The notes below the pieces were generated by a model, which searched no databases, was not told the origin of the DNA, and saw only the letters and a program-made list of their open reading frames with translations. 33,350 nucleotides of DNA, from positions 1 to 33,350 of the forward strand of contig CACZJD010000008.1 of the NCBI GenBank assembly GCA_902781325.1. Direction: 5' to 3'. A program made the position numbers and the translations under genes. Positions 6,712-14,948 of this stretch are shown in pieces. The DNA is from an uncultured Lachnospiraceae bacterium (GTDB lineage: Bacteria > Bacillota > Clostridia > Lachnospirales > Lachnospiraceae). How positions within the stretch are numbered: position 1 is the stretch's first letter; each line of letters begins with the position of its first letter.

Positions 6712-8481
6712 GTGGAAAAATTTCTGAATCTGATCTCCGCCGAGATGGCGGGTGCTTTCGATGCGGCCGGATATGACAGCGAACTTGGAAAGGTCACTGT
6801 CTCAAACCGCCCAGATCTGTGTGAATATCAGTGCAACGGCGCCATGGCCGGTGCCAAAAGATACCATAAAGCACCGATCATGATCGCAAATGATGTGGCC
6901 GGAAAACTTCAGGACTCGAAAGTCTTCTCTTGTGCGGAAGCTGTAAAACCCGGCTTTCTTAACCTGAAGATCCGTGAAAAATTTATCTCCTCTTATCTCA
7001 ATGAAATGAGAGGCGAGGAGAAATTCGGTCTTGAGACGCCCGAAAAGCCCGACTCCATCATTCTCGACTACGGCGGACCCAATGTAGCCAAACCCCTTCA
7101 CGTAGGGCACCTGCGAAGCGCCGTGATCGGCGAGTCTGTAAAGAGAATCGCCAGATATCACGGAGAGAACGTCATCGGCGACATTCATCTGGGAGACTGG
7201 GGTCTTCAGATGGGTCTTGTGATAACCGAAGTTTCCAAAAGACAGCCGGATCTGTGCTATTTTGACCCTGTGTATGAGGGAGAGTACCCTGCGGAGGCTC
7301 CTTTCACAGTGGCTGAACTGGAGGAGATCTATCCCACGGCCAGCAAAAAATCAAAAGAAGATCCTGAATACTATACTGAGGCGATGGCCAACACGCACCG
7401 GCTTCAGGAGGGGGACCGCGGCCTGAGGGCTCTTTGGAACAAGATCATTGAGGTCTCTGTAGCCGATATGAAAAAGAACTACGCCAATCTTGATGTTGAT
7501 TTCGACCTCTGGTGGGGAGAGTCAACCGTGCACGACGCAATTCCCGGCATGGTCGCAGACATGAAGGAAAAGGGGCTGGCTTATGAATCCAACGGCGCTC
7601 TCGTAGTAGATGTTTCTGAAGAGAGCGATACCAAGGAGATCCCTCCCTGCATCATCCTCAAGTCAGACGGAGCGGCGCTCTATACAACTACAGACCTTGC
7701 GACGATCAGCGAGAGGGAAAGAATCTATCACCCGGACAAGATCATCTATATCACGGACAAGCGTCAGGAACTGCACTTCCAGCAGGTATTCCGCACAGCG
7801 AGAAAATGCGGTCTGATCAATGAGAGCACAGAGCTGCGCCACATAGGCTTCGGCACGATGAACGGGAAGGACGGAAAGCCGTTCAAGACAAGGGACGGCG
7901 GCGTCATGAAGCTATCTGACCTGATCAGTGACATCAATGCTGAGATGAGAAGCAAAATAGCGTCAAATCCCGAAATCGGACCGGAAGAGGCGGAGAAGAC
8001 CGCGAGACAGGTCGCTCTTGCGGCTCTCAAATACGGCGATCTGTCCAATCAGGCCTCGAAGGATTATATATTCGATATCGAGAGATTTACTTCCTTTGAA
8101 GGAGATACCGGGCCTTATATCCTTTATACTATCGTCAGGATCAAGTCCATTCTCGGAAAATACGCGGCCGCGGGCGGCAGAGATCTTTCCGGGCTCAGGA
8201 TCGGCCTGGCACAGAGCAAGGCGGAGAAAGACCTGATGACGGATCTGGCAGCATTCAGCGCCATGATGGATAATGCATATACGGAGACTGCTCCTCAGCG
8301 CGTATGCGCGTATATCTACCAGCTCTCCAACGATTTCAACAGTTTCTATCACTCGACGAAGATCCTGTCCGAGGAAGATGAGCAGAAGAAAGAAAGCTGG
8401 ATCGCGCTCCTCAAACTCACACTGGATATCCTCAGCGCCTGCATCGGCGTTCTCGGCTTCTCGGCACCGGAGAGAATGTAA
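6712..8481 (+). CDS. argS: Arginyl-tRNA synthetase
   Basis: Charges tRNA-Arg with arginine. It is a class I synthetase of 589 residues. The HIGH motif is HVGH at 130-133 (GGPNVAKPLHVGHLRS), followed by the conserved GDIHLGDWGLQMG. The KMSKS region is GKPFKTRDGGVMKLSDLI, as usual in this family, and the last ~110 residues form the helical DALR anticodon-binding domain ending GVLGFSAPERM. The N-terminal Add1 tRNA-binding domain spans about 1-100. GTG 6712 was chosen because AAGGAG (6700-6705) stands 6 nt upstream and MEKFLNLISAEM fits the family start; the frame is open further upstream into queH. No T-box leader was recognised upstream. Confidence 0.95.
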   Translation: MEKFLNLISAEMAGAFDAAGYDSELGKVTVSNRPDLCEYQCNGAMAGAKRYHKAPIMIANDVAGKLQDSKVFSCAEAVKPGFLNLKIREKFISSYLNEMRGEEKFGLETPEKPDSIILDYGGPNVAKPLHVGHLRSAVIGESVKRIARYHGENVIGDIHLGDWGLQMGLVITEVSKRQPDLCYFDPVYEGEYPAEAPFTVAELEEIYPTASKKSKEDPEYYTEAMANTHRLQEGDRGLRALWNKIIEVSVADMKKNYANLDVDFDLWWGESTVHDAIPGMVADMKEKGLAYESNGALVVDVSEESDTKEIPPCIILKSDGAALYTTTDLATISERERIYHPDKIIYITDKRQELHFQQVFRTARKCGLINESTELRHIGFGTMNGKDGKPFKTRDGGVMKLSDLISDINAEMRSKIASNPEIGPEEAEKTARQVALAALKYGDLSNQASKDYIFDIERFTSFEGDTGPYILYTIVRIKSILGKYAAAGGRDLSGLRIGLAQSKAEKDLMTDLAAFSAMMDNAYTETAPQRVCAYIYQLSNDFNSFYHSTKILSEEDEQKKESWIALLKLTLDILSACIGVLGFSAPERM

Positions 8482-8533
8482 GCTGTATGCCGGACACTAT
8501 TCACGATTTACAGAACCTGTAAAAAGTGCTATG

Positions 8534-8563
8534 TTGAAAGGGATATTATTGTTTTAGTGTATA
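8534..8563 (+). promoter_or_regulatory. Possible promoter of the CobA/CobO-like gene
   Basis: TTGAAA (8534-8539) with a weak TGTATA -10 (8558-8563) at 18-nt spacing, about 20 nt upstream of the chosen start. No terminator was seen between argS and this gene, so read-through is also possible. Confidence 0.3.
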
Positions 8564-8583
8564 GAAACGTGTGGGGTTTCGTT

Positions 8584-9078
8584 ATGGCTTCTGGAAAAGT
8601 AATGATCTTTATGGGGGATGGATACGGAAAGTCGGCGGCTGCGCTCGGAATTGCCATGAAAAGGGCATCGGAAGGAGACAGTATCGTCATTATTCAGTTC
8701 CTCAAGGGAAAGGGAATCACGGACAGTCCCTTCACAAAGAGGCTTGAGCCGGAGATCAAGATCTTCCGATTTGAGAAATCGGATATTGATTACATGGACC
8801 GGACACAGGAGGAGAAGGAAGAAGCAGCTGTTAATATCAAAAACGGCCTTAATTTCGCCAGAAAAGTACTCACTACGGGTGAATGCAATCTCCTGATCCT
8901 CGATGAAGTGCTTGAAGTCGTCAACAAGAATATCATTTCGGTTGATGATCTGAGGGAACTGGTCGAATCCCGCGCGGATACGGATATTATTATCACAGGA
9001 AGCGAGATGAATGTTGAGGTCTGCAAGTTTGCTGACAAGATCTCTGAGATCGGAAACATGCAGTTCAGAAATTTCTGA
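8584..9078 (+). CDS. CobA/CobO-family P-loop protein, cob(I)yrinic acid a,c-diamide adenosyltransferase-like
   Basis: The 164-residue protein resembles ATP:corrinoid adenosyltransferases of the BtuR/CobO family, which attach the adenosyl group to cobalt in cobamides. It has a P-loop ([13 protein letters not shown]), the IQFLKGKG strand after it, and a Walker-B-like NLLILDEVLEVVNK near residue 106. It departs from the canonical family: the P-loop reads GDGYGKS instead of the usual GNGKGKT, the usual TGRGAP segment reads TGSEMN, and the C terminus is short. No corrinoid genes are adjacent; it is followed by dapA and dapB. ATG 8584 is used, although an in-frame GTG at 8557 exists and the ribosome binding site (GTGGGG) is weak. 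The fold is fairly certain, the substrate is not. Confidence 0.75.
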   Translation: MASGKVMIFMGDGYGKSAAALGIAMKRASEGDSIVIIQFLKGKGITDSPFTKRLEPEIKIFRFEKSDIDYMDRTQEEKEEAAVNIKNGLNFARKVLTTGECNLLILDEVLEVVNKNIISVDDLRELVESRADTDIIITGSEMNVEVCKFADKISEIGNMQFRNF

Positions 9079-9119
9079 TTGACTGCGCGCTTTAAGGCGC
9101 CAGTGGGAAGGATGGGAAA

Positions 9120-10010
9120 ATGGCAGTTTTTAAAGGTTCTGCAGTAGCAATTGTGACGCCCTTTAAGGAGACGGATGAGTCCGTCAACTATGAGGCTTTT
9201 GCCGACATCATTGATTATCAGATCGACAACGGGACGGATGCCATCGTTGTCTGCGGTTCCACCGGAGAAGCAGCAACGATGTCCGAACAGGAGCATCTGG
9301 ACGTGTGCAAATTCTGCATTGAACACACAAAGGGAAGAGTCCCCGTGATCGCGGGTACAGGCTCCAACAGAACCCTGACCGCAATGCAGCTTTCAAAGGA
9401 AGTGGCATCTTACGGCGCAGACGGCCTGCTTCTTATTTCCCCTTACTATAACAAGGGCACCCAGGACGGCGTATACAAGCACTTTAAGATGGTCGCGGAC
9501 GAAGTTCCGGGAACTCCCGTGATCCTCTACAATGTGCCCAGCCGCACAGGCGGAAATGTTCTGCCCCAGACAGTTGCAAGACTTGTTAAGGATGTTCCCA
9601 ACATCGTGGGTATCAAGGAAGCCAGCGGCGACATCAGCCAGATCGTCAAGCTCATGACTCTCTGTGACGGAAATATCGACCTCTATTCAGGCAATGATGA
9701 CCAGGTCGTTCCGCTTCTCTCTATGGGAGGAATCGGCGTGATCTCGGTAGTGGCTAATGTAGCACCCAAGGCAATGCATGATCTGTGCCAGAAGTTCTTT
9801 GACGGAGATGTTAAGGGCGCTGCAAGGCTGCAGATGGACACTCATGAGCTGTTCGAGGCTCTGTTCTGCGAGGTCAATCCGATTCCCGTCAAGAAAGCTG
9901 TAAACCTCATGGGCCAGAATGCAGGACCTCTTCGGATGCCTCTCACGGAAATGACACCCGCAAATACAGAGAGACTTAAGAAGGCAATGCAGAATTTCGG
10001 ACTTATCTAA
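9120..10010 (+). CDS. dapA: 4-hydroxy-tetrahydrodipicolinate synthase
   Basis: Condenses pyruvate with aspartate semialdehyde, the first committed step to diaminopimelate and lysine. The 296-residue TIM-barrel has the family landmarks: GSTGEAATM near 47, SPYYNKGTQDG, Y137 in LYNVPSRTG and the Schiff-base lysine K166 in GIKEASGD. The length is normal. AAGGA (9108-9112) sits 7 nt before the ATG. dapB follows after 16 nt, so the two form an operon. No lysine riboswitch was recognised in the 41-nt upstream gap. Confidence 0.96.
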   Translation: MAVFKGSAVAIVTPFKETDESVNYEAFADIIDYQIDNGTDAIVVCGSTGEAATMSEQEHLDVCKFCIEHTKGRVPVIAGTGSNRTLTAMQLSKEVASYGADGLLLISPYYNKGTQDGVYKHFKMVADEVPGTPVILYNVPSRTGGNVLPQTVARLVKDVPNIVGIKEASGDISQIVKLMTLCDGNIDLYSGNDDQVVPLLSMGGIGVISVVANVAPKAMHDLCQKFFDGDVKGAARLQMDTHELFEALFCEVNPIPVKKAVNLMGQNAGPLRMPLTEMTPANTERLKKAMQNFGLI

Positions 10011-10026
10011 GCAGGGGGATGCAGAA

Positions 10027-10779
10027 ATGATCAGGATCATCATTCACGGCTGCTGCGGCAGAATGGGACGTATTATCACAGATATTTGTGAGAAAGATGA
10101 AAAAACGCAGGTAGTGGCAGGCGTTGACGCTTTCGGGGATGCATATGCCGGATTCCCGGTTTACAGAAAGCTTGAGGAATGCCCGGAAGCAGATGTAGTT
10201 ATTGACTTCTCGACTGCTTCTGCTGTAGACGGACTTCTCGCTTACTGCTCGGAAAAGAAACTCCCTGTAGTCGTCTGCACTACAGGACTGTCCGAAGCAC
10301 AGACAGAGTCACTCCACAGCGCAGCGGATAAGATCGCAGTGCTCAAATCCGCGAATATGTCGGTCGGCGTGAATCTGATCGAAGCCCTAATCGCCCAGGC
10401 CGCTCCTAAACTTGCAGCTGCCGGATTCGATATTGAGATCGTAGAAAAGCATCACAATCAGAAGATCGATGCACCCAGCGGCACAGCGCTGGCTCTGGCT
10501 GATGCTGCCAATGCGGCTCTCGGAAATGAGTATGAGTATGTATACGACCGCACCGGCAGAAGGATGAAGAGGCCTGTAAAGGAGATCGGTATCTCAGCAG
10601 TGCGCGGCGGATCCATTGTGGGAGACCACGACGTGATCTTCGCCGGGCAGGACGAAGTGATCACCCTTTCTCACAGGGCCTACAGCCGGGCTGTATTTGG
10701 AAAAGGCGCCGTGGAGGCTGCCAAATTCCTTGCCGGCAAGGGGGCAGGATTCTACACCATGAGCGATGTGCTCAGCTGA
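10027..10779 (+). CDS. dapB: 4-hydroxy-tetrahydrodipicolinate reductase
   Basis: NAD(P)H-dependent reduction of the DapA product on the way to diaminopimelate and lysine. The 250 residues show the nucleotide-binding GCCGRMG loop at 8-14 and the catalytic/substrate box EKHHNQKIDAPSGTA, with H142, H143 and K146. Length and order are typical of the family. It is the second gene of a dapA-dapB operon, with AGGGGG upstream, and is closed by a UUCG-loop terminator. Confidence 0.96.
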   Translation: MIRIIIHGCCGRMGRIITDICEKDEKTQVVAGVDAFGDAYAGFPVYRKLEECPEADVVIDFSTASAVDGLLAYCSEKKLPVVVCTTGLSEAQTESLHSAADKIAVLKSANMSVGVNLIEALIAQAAPKLAAAGFDIEIVEKHHNQKIDAPSGTALALADAANAALGNEYEYVYDRTGRRMKRPVKEIGISAVRGGSIVGDHDVIFAGQDEVITLSHRAYSRAVFGKGAVEAAKFLAGKGAGFYTMSDVLS

Positions 10780-10795
10780 TAACAAGGATCACAAA

Positions 10796-10821
10796 GGGAC
10801 CGCTTCGGCGGTCCCTTATTT
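10796..10821 (+). terminator. Intrinsic terminator of dapAB
   Basis: A perfect 8-bp stem GGGACCGC (10796-10803) with GCGGTCCC (10808-10815) capped by a TTCG tetraloop, then TTATTT. Confidence 0.82.
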
Positions 10822-10848
10822 GCTCAGATTCAGGGAGAACCGGAAATT

Positions 10849-11652
10849 ATGCGCATCAGACCCTGTATAGATATACATAACGGACGAGTCAAGCAGATCG
10901 TAGGAAGCACGTTAAAGGACCAGAATGAACGTGCGAAGGGATCCGCCAAAGAAAATTTCGTGGCGGACAAGGACGCATCCTATTATGCTTCTCTTTACAG
11001 AGATATGGACCTGAGAGGGGGACATATTATCCTTCTCAATTCCGTAAAAGAAGAAGCATATGAAATAGACCGGAGCCAGGCCATGGGCGCTCTGGCTGCC
11101 TTCCCGGGCGGTATGCAGATCGGAGGAGGCATAACGCCTGAGTCAGCAGGCTGTTTTCTTGACGCGGGTGCTTCCCACGTGATCGTGACTTCCTATGTTT
11201 TCAGGGACGGAAAACTGAGTGAGAGCGCACTTTCAAAAATGATCAGCGCAGTGGGACGGGAGAGAATGGTACTGGACCTCAGCTGCCGAAAGAGGATCGA
11301 CGGAAAGTATGTGGTAGTAACTGACCGCTGGCAGAAATCTACGGACCTTGAGATAGGAAGTGAAATTCTGGACAAGCTCTCCGAATGCTGCGATGAGTTT
11401 CTGATCCACGCGGCGGACGTGGAAGGAAAGCGCGCAGGGATAGAAGAGAAGCTGGTTTCTATGCTGGGAGAGTGGCAGCAGAAGTCGGGATTCCCGGTAA
11501 CTTATGCAGGCGGCGTGCGCTCTTTTGACGATCTTGAGTTGATCGGAAAGCTGTCAGGCGGCAGGATGGATGTCACAGTAGGAAGCGCGCTGTCACTGTT
11601 TGGCGGAAATCTTTCTTTGGAAGATCTGGCGGAAACATCGCGTAAGATCTGA
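10849..11652 (+). CDS. hisA: HisA, eukaryotic-type ProFAR isomerase
   Basis: Isomerises phosphoribosylformimino-AICAR-phosphate (ProFAR), an internal step of histidine synthesis, in a TIM barrel. The 267-residue sequence starts MRIRPCIDIHNGRVKQIVGS and carries GGHIILLN, MQIGGGITPESAGCFLDAGA, VLDLSCRK, FLIHAADVEGKRAG and VTYAGGVRSFDDLEL. These segments resemble plant and yeast HIS6-type proteins (the hisA_euk family) more than the ~240-residue bacterial HisA. Catalytic Asp candidates are D8 in the first strand and the Asp in HAADVEG. No other his gene is nearby. It starts about 28 nt after the dapB terminator with GGGAG 11 nt upstream. I see no promoter of its own, so read-through from dapB is possible. 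Confidence 0.85.
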   Translation: MRIRPCIDIHNGRVKQIVGSTLKDQNERAKGSAKENFVADKDASYYASLYRDMDLRGGHIILLNSVKEEAYEIDRSQAMGALAAFPGGMQIGGGITPESAGCFLDAGASHVIVTSYVFRDGKLSESALSKMISAVGRERMVLDLSCRKRIDGKYVVVTDRWQKSTDLEIGSEILDKLSECCDEFLIHAADVEGKRAGIEEKLVSMLGEWQQKSGFPVTYAGGVRSFDDLELIGKLSGGRMDVTVGSALSLFGGNLSLEDLAETSRKI

Positions 11653-11675
11653 ATATAGTTTTACACCGAAGATAA

Positions 11676-11720
11676 AAAGCCGGCCGAGCGGAAGAACAAT
11701 CTTTCCGCTCGGCCGGCTTT
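11676..11720. terminator. Bidirectional terminator between hisA and the cold-shock gene
   Basis: A perfect 18-bp inverted repeat, 11676-11693 with 11703-11720, around a 9-nt loop. The minus strand continues into TTTTT and suits the cold-shock gene best; the plus-strand tail (TTTACAC) is weaker but can serve hisA. Confidence 0.9.
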
Positions 11721-11731
11721 ACACATTATGA

Positions 11732-11932
11732 TCAGAGTTTCGTTACATTGACAGCCTGGGGACCCTTCTCGCCCTGGACGATGTCGAATTCCACTTCCTG
11801 ACCTTCCTCAAGAGACTTGAAACCTTCACCGTTGATACCTGTATAATGTACGAACACATCGTTCCCTTCCGAATCACTGATGAATCCAAAACCGCGCTGG
11901 TTGTTGAATCTTCTGACTACACCCTTACTCAT
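11732..11932 (-). CDS. Cold-shock protein (CspA family)
   Basis: Small single-stranded nucleic-acid-binding protein that acts as an RNA chaperone. The 66 residues form one cold-shock domain with RNP1 (RGFGFI) and RNP2 (DVFVHY), starting [14 protein letters not shown] and ending [15 protein letters not shown] stands 7 nt before the ATG. It is a single-gene unit with its own promoter, a long leader of about 70-75 nt (common for csp mRNAs) and a strong terminator. Confidence 0.96.
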   Translation of the reverse strand: MSKGVVRRFNNQRGFGFISDSEGNDVFVHYTGINGEGFKSLEEGQEVEFDIVQGEKGPQAVNVTKL

Positions 11933-12010
11933 GCTGTTACCTCCGAATTATGTGATGAATGATACAGCGCAAATGTTTGTGAAAAATAAAACGATTTGTG
12001 CAACATTAAT

Positions 12011-12039
12011 AAAGTAGCACAGGTATACTTAAAAGTAAA
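12011..12039 (-). promoter_or_regulatory. Promoter of the cold-shock gene
   Basis: On the minus strand: -35 TTTACT (12039-12034), a 17-nt spacer and -10 TACTTT (12016-12011) with an upstream TGC extended element. It predicts a leader of about 70-75 nt. Confidence 0.55.
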
Positions 12040-12106
12040 GGTACAAAACAGATAAATGTTATATCGATGAACAATATTACTAACTACCATTTACTCGCTC
12101 AAACAC

Positions 12107-12135
12107 TTTACTTTAAAACTTTACAATGCTAAAAT
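12107..12135 (+). promoter_or_regulatory. Promoter of the yerC-like gene, flanked by inverted repeats
   Basis: -35 TTTACT (12107-12112), a 17-nt spacer and -10 TAAAAT (12130-12135) with an extended TGC. TACTAAC (12078-12084) and GTTAGTA (12147-12153) flank it as an inverted repeat and could be an operator pair. Confidence 0.6.
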
Positions 12136-12180
12136 ATTATCTGCAGGTTAGTATTACTTGAGAGCAAGGAGTAGCGGGGT

Positions 12181-12516
12181 ATGAACAAAAAGATCAGAAC
12201 AGAGGCTGTTGACAGTCTGTTTGAAGCTATTTTGACACTGGAAAACAAAGAGGAATGCTACAGTTTTTTTGAGGACCTGTGCACTGTCAATGAGCTCCTC
12301 TCCCTTTCCCAGAGATTTGAGGTGGCGACAATGCTGCGCAGACATGACACGTATCTCAAGATCGCGGAAAAGACCGGAGCGTCAACCGCGACGATCAGCC
12401 GTGTCAATCGTTCTCTTAATTACGGAGATGACGGCTATGCGCTCGTCTTTGCAAGAATGGACAGTATGAAGGATTTCATCGAAGCGGAGAAGGCGGCTGA
12501 GACAACCGGCGAGTAA
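12181..12516 (+). CDS. YerC/YecD-type TrpR-like regulator
   Basis: A 111-residue protein of the TrpR-like family typified by Bacillus YerC. Visible landmarks are the family start (RTEAVDSLFEAILTLENKEECYSFFEDLCTVNEL), SLSQRFEVATML, and a helix-turn-helix (YLKIAEKTGASTATISRVNRSL) at about 58-80. It is expected to bind DNA as a dimer; the ligand and targets of this family are poorly known. GGAG lies 9 nt before the ATG, and a good promoter lies about 45 nt upstream. The yfhO-like gene follows after 12 nt, so the two are probably co-transcribed. Confidence 0.9.
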   Translation: MNKKIRTEAVDSLFEAILTLENKEECYSFFEDLCTVNELLSLSQRFEVATMLRRHDTYLKIAEKTGASTATISRVNRSLNYGDDGYALVFARMDSMKDFIEAEKAAETTGE

Positions 12517-12528
12517 GAGGACACAGTT

Positions 12529-14904
12529 TTGACTACGAAACGTTCGAACACACTGCAGTATATATTGCTGTTTGCGGGAGGAGCGCTGCTGTATCTGGCA
12601 GCGGTCCTTCCCTTTTTGATATATCACGGCGGGATCTTTTTTTATTACGGGGATTACAACGTCCAGCAGGTCCCGTTCTATATAATTGCCCACAGAGCAG
12701 TACGCGGCGGCCGCTTCTTCTGGAGTCCGTATATCGACCTCGGAAGCAGTATGGGCGGAAGCATGTCTTTCTATCTCTGGGGCAGCCCTTTTTTCTGGCT
12801 GACGATTCCCTTCAGCGAGAAGATGATCCCCTATATTCTTCCCTTTGTAATGTCTCTGAGGTACGGGACCGCGATGGTCACTTCCTTTGCATATATCAGA
12901 AAGCATGTACGAGGTGATTTCTGGGCAGTGATCGGAAGTCTGCTGTATACTTTCTCGGGATTTCAGGCCTGCAATATCGTATTCCAGCACTTCCACGACG
13001 CGACCGCTTTTTTCCCGCTTTATCTTCTGACTTTTGACAATGCTGTGCAGAAAAACAGGAAAGCCGGATTTACGCTGATTACCGCGCTTATGTCGATCAT
13101 CAACTATTATTTCTTCTTCGGACAGGCAGTCTTTATCCTGCTCTACTATATTGTGAGATACTGTCCGTCCAGAGAGCCGCGGAGAATAGCGGGCGATGTG
13201 ATCCGCGTCCTGCTCTGCGGGGTCCTGGGACTTATGATGGCCTCTTTTTTCCTCGTTCAGTCTGTCTACGGGCTCACGGGAAACAGCCGGCTGAACGATT
13301 ATATTAACGGCTATGGACTTTTTGCCTTTGAAGAGGGCATAACGCCGCTTGCGATCATCAAATCCCTGTTTATGGTGCCGGATATCATCGCTAAACCGAC
13401 TCTTTTCTCAGGAGAGCAAGTCAAGAACAGCTCATTAGCCGCCTACCTGCCATGTTTTTCTATGGCAGGCGTGATCGCGTACATGAGAATATTCGGCAGA
13501 TCCTGGAAAAAGCGCATGATCGCGATCTGCGGAGTAATTGCGTTCATACCTTTCTTTAATTCGGCCTTCAGCGCTTTCAACTCGGAATACTACGCCAGAT
13601 GGTTTTATATGCCGATCCTGATCATGGCAGCTATGACAGCCAGGGCTATGGAGTCCGCAAATGAGAAAAAGCTCGCTTCTTCTGCGCGTATCACTATAGT
13701 TATCACAGTTTTGATCATGATGTGCGCGCTGGTGCCCGTAATAGAGAAAGGTAAAGTTAAGTGGTTCACAGTCAGCAGCAACAACGATCTTCTCGTCATA
13801 GAGATCGCGGCGACCGCAGTTCAGCTTCTTATAATGGCCGCGCTCCTCATCCTGCTCCCGAGTGCCCGGAGTATGTCAAAATACAGAAAGCCTGCATTTC
13901 TCACAGCCACGATATTCTGCTGTCTTTTGACCAATCTTGCTGTTCTATATAACGGAAATTCACTGATCGCAAGGACAGGAGGCGTGAAGTGGAAAAAACA
14001 GATGCTGGACAGCCGCCCTGAACTTAGGGACACATCAGCATTCATGAGGGTAGAAACCGACGGGACGTCGACCAACTATGAGATGGTCTGGGGATATCCC
14101 ACGATCCACTGCTTCGAGAGTACGGTCAATCCTTCCATCTTTTCTTTTTACAAAAAGATCGGAATGATCCGGACTGTGGAATCGACCCTTCCTGTCGACA
14201 GGGTCGGCGCCAGAGCACTTTTGTCTGTGCGCTATTATATTGAAAACACACTTGTTAAACCTTCCGAGACCCTGGAGGAGAAGGGTGGCCTGACCGGATA
14301 TGACGATTTTACGGAGAATGACGGTTACAGGATTTTTGAAAACTCCAATTATATCCCTATGGGATTTACATTCAACAGCTTTATAAGAGATGAGGAATAC
14401 AGTTCCATGAAGAAGGGCGAGATGACGGACAGGCTTCTTGTCAAAGATATCATTCTCACTGAGGAGCAGTGCGCGAGATACGGCAGATATATGCAGGAAG
14501 ACCGACATGTGGATGAGCAGGTCATGAGCGATCAGGACTTTGCAAGACACTGCAGAGAAAGAGCCGGATCAGCCTGTACAGAGTTTAATTTTACGCTAAG
14601 CGGCTTCACAGCTGAGGCGGATCTTCCGAAAGAAAACCTGGTATTTTTCTCGGTTCCTTATGATCCTGGCTTTACTGCTTATGTGGACGGTGAGAAAGTT
14701 TCGATCGAGGTGGTGGACGGCGGACTGATGGCAATCCCGGTACCCGAAGGGAAGCATTCCATTGTCTTTGATTATTTTCCTGCCGGTCTTAAGACCTGTT
14801 CGATCGTCTCGGCAGCGGCGGCATTGCTGTTTCTCTTTCTGTTCATACGCGGAAATGTCCGTCTCTCAAAAACAAATGTCCTTGCAATAGAGAAAAAACC
14901 GTGA
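12529..14904 (+). CDS. YfhO-family polytopic membrane protein
   Basis: A 791-residue integral membrane protein of the YfhO family, related in architecture to GT-C glycosyltransferases and proposed in Bacillus to act on lipoteichoic acid. The first helix is at about 10-33. The short motif FYYGDYNVQQVPFY follows with its acidic residue, then a dozen or so hydrophobic segments to about residue 475. A long extracytoplasmic domain (about 480-750) and a final helix at about 756-773 (SIVSAAAALLFLFLF) complete it. The start is a TTG with AAGAGG 8 nt upstream (12515-12520). It lies 12 nt after the yerC-like gene. Its last codons overlap the promoter of the next operon. The substrate cannot be read from the sequence. 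Confidence 0.85.
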   Translation: MTTKRSNTLQYILLFAGGALLYLAAVLPFLIYHGGIFFYYGDYNVQQVPFYIIAHRAVRGGRFFWSPYIDLGSSMGGSMSFYLWGSPFFWLTIPFSEKMIPYILPFVMSLRYGTAMVTSFAYIRKHVRGDFWAVIGSLLYTFSGFQACNIVFQHFHDATAFFPLYLLTFDNAVQKNRKAGFTLITALMSIINYYFFFGQAVFILLYYIVRYCPSREPRRIAGDVIRVLLCGVLGLMMASFFLVQSVYGLTGNSRLNDYINGYGLFAFEEGITPLAIIKSLFMVPDIIAKPTLFSGEQVKNSSLAAYLPCFSMAGVIAYMRIFGRSWKKRMIAICGVIAFIPFFNSAFSAFNSEYYARWFYMPILIMAAMTARAMESANEKKLASSARITIVITVLIMMCALVPVIEKGKVKWFTVSSNNDLLVIEIAATAVQLLIMAALLILLPSARSMSKYRKPAFLTATIFCCLLTNLAVLYNGNSLIARTGGVKWKKQMLDSRPELRDTSAFMRVETDGTSTNYEMVWGYPTIHCFESTVNPSIFSFYKKIGMIRTVESTLPVDRVGARALLSVRYYIENTLVKPSETLEEKGGLTGYDDFTENDGYRIFENSNYIPMGFTFNSFIRDEEYSSMKKGEMTDRLLVKDIILTEEQCARYGRYMQEDRHVDEQVMSDQDFARHCRERAGSACTEFNFTLSGFTAEADLPKENLVFFSVPYDPGFTAYVDGEKVSIEVVDGGLMAIPVPEGKHSIVFDYFPAGLKTCSIVSAAAALLFLFLFIRGNVRLSKTNVLAIEKKP

Positions 14905-14910
14905 TAGTAT
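14882..14910 (+). promoter_or_regulatory. Promoter of the ACT-hom-lysC operon inside the end of the yfhO-like gene
   Basis: TTGCAA (14882-14887), a 17-nt spacer and TAGTAT (14905-14910) with an extended TG. The stop codon of the yfhO-like gene lies in the spacer, so the promoter overlaps the upstream coding end. It stands about 38 nt before the TTG start at 14949. Confidence 0.65.
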
Positions 14911-14948
14911 AGGTTTCGTCATTGAGGTCATTTGTAAAGGAGTCGGTT

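Noticed and set aside
9079-9119. Lysine riboswitch before dapA, or before lysC at 16649-16750.
   Set aside because: A lysine riboswitch needs about 170 nt with conserved junctions; the gaps are 41 and 102 nt and show no such core.
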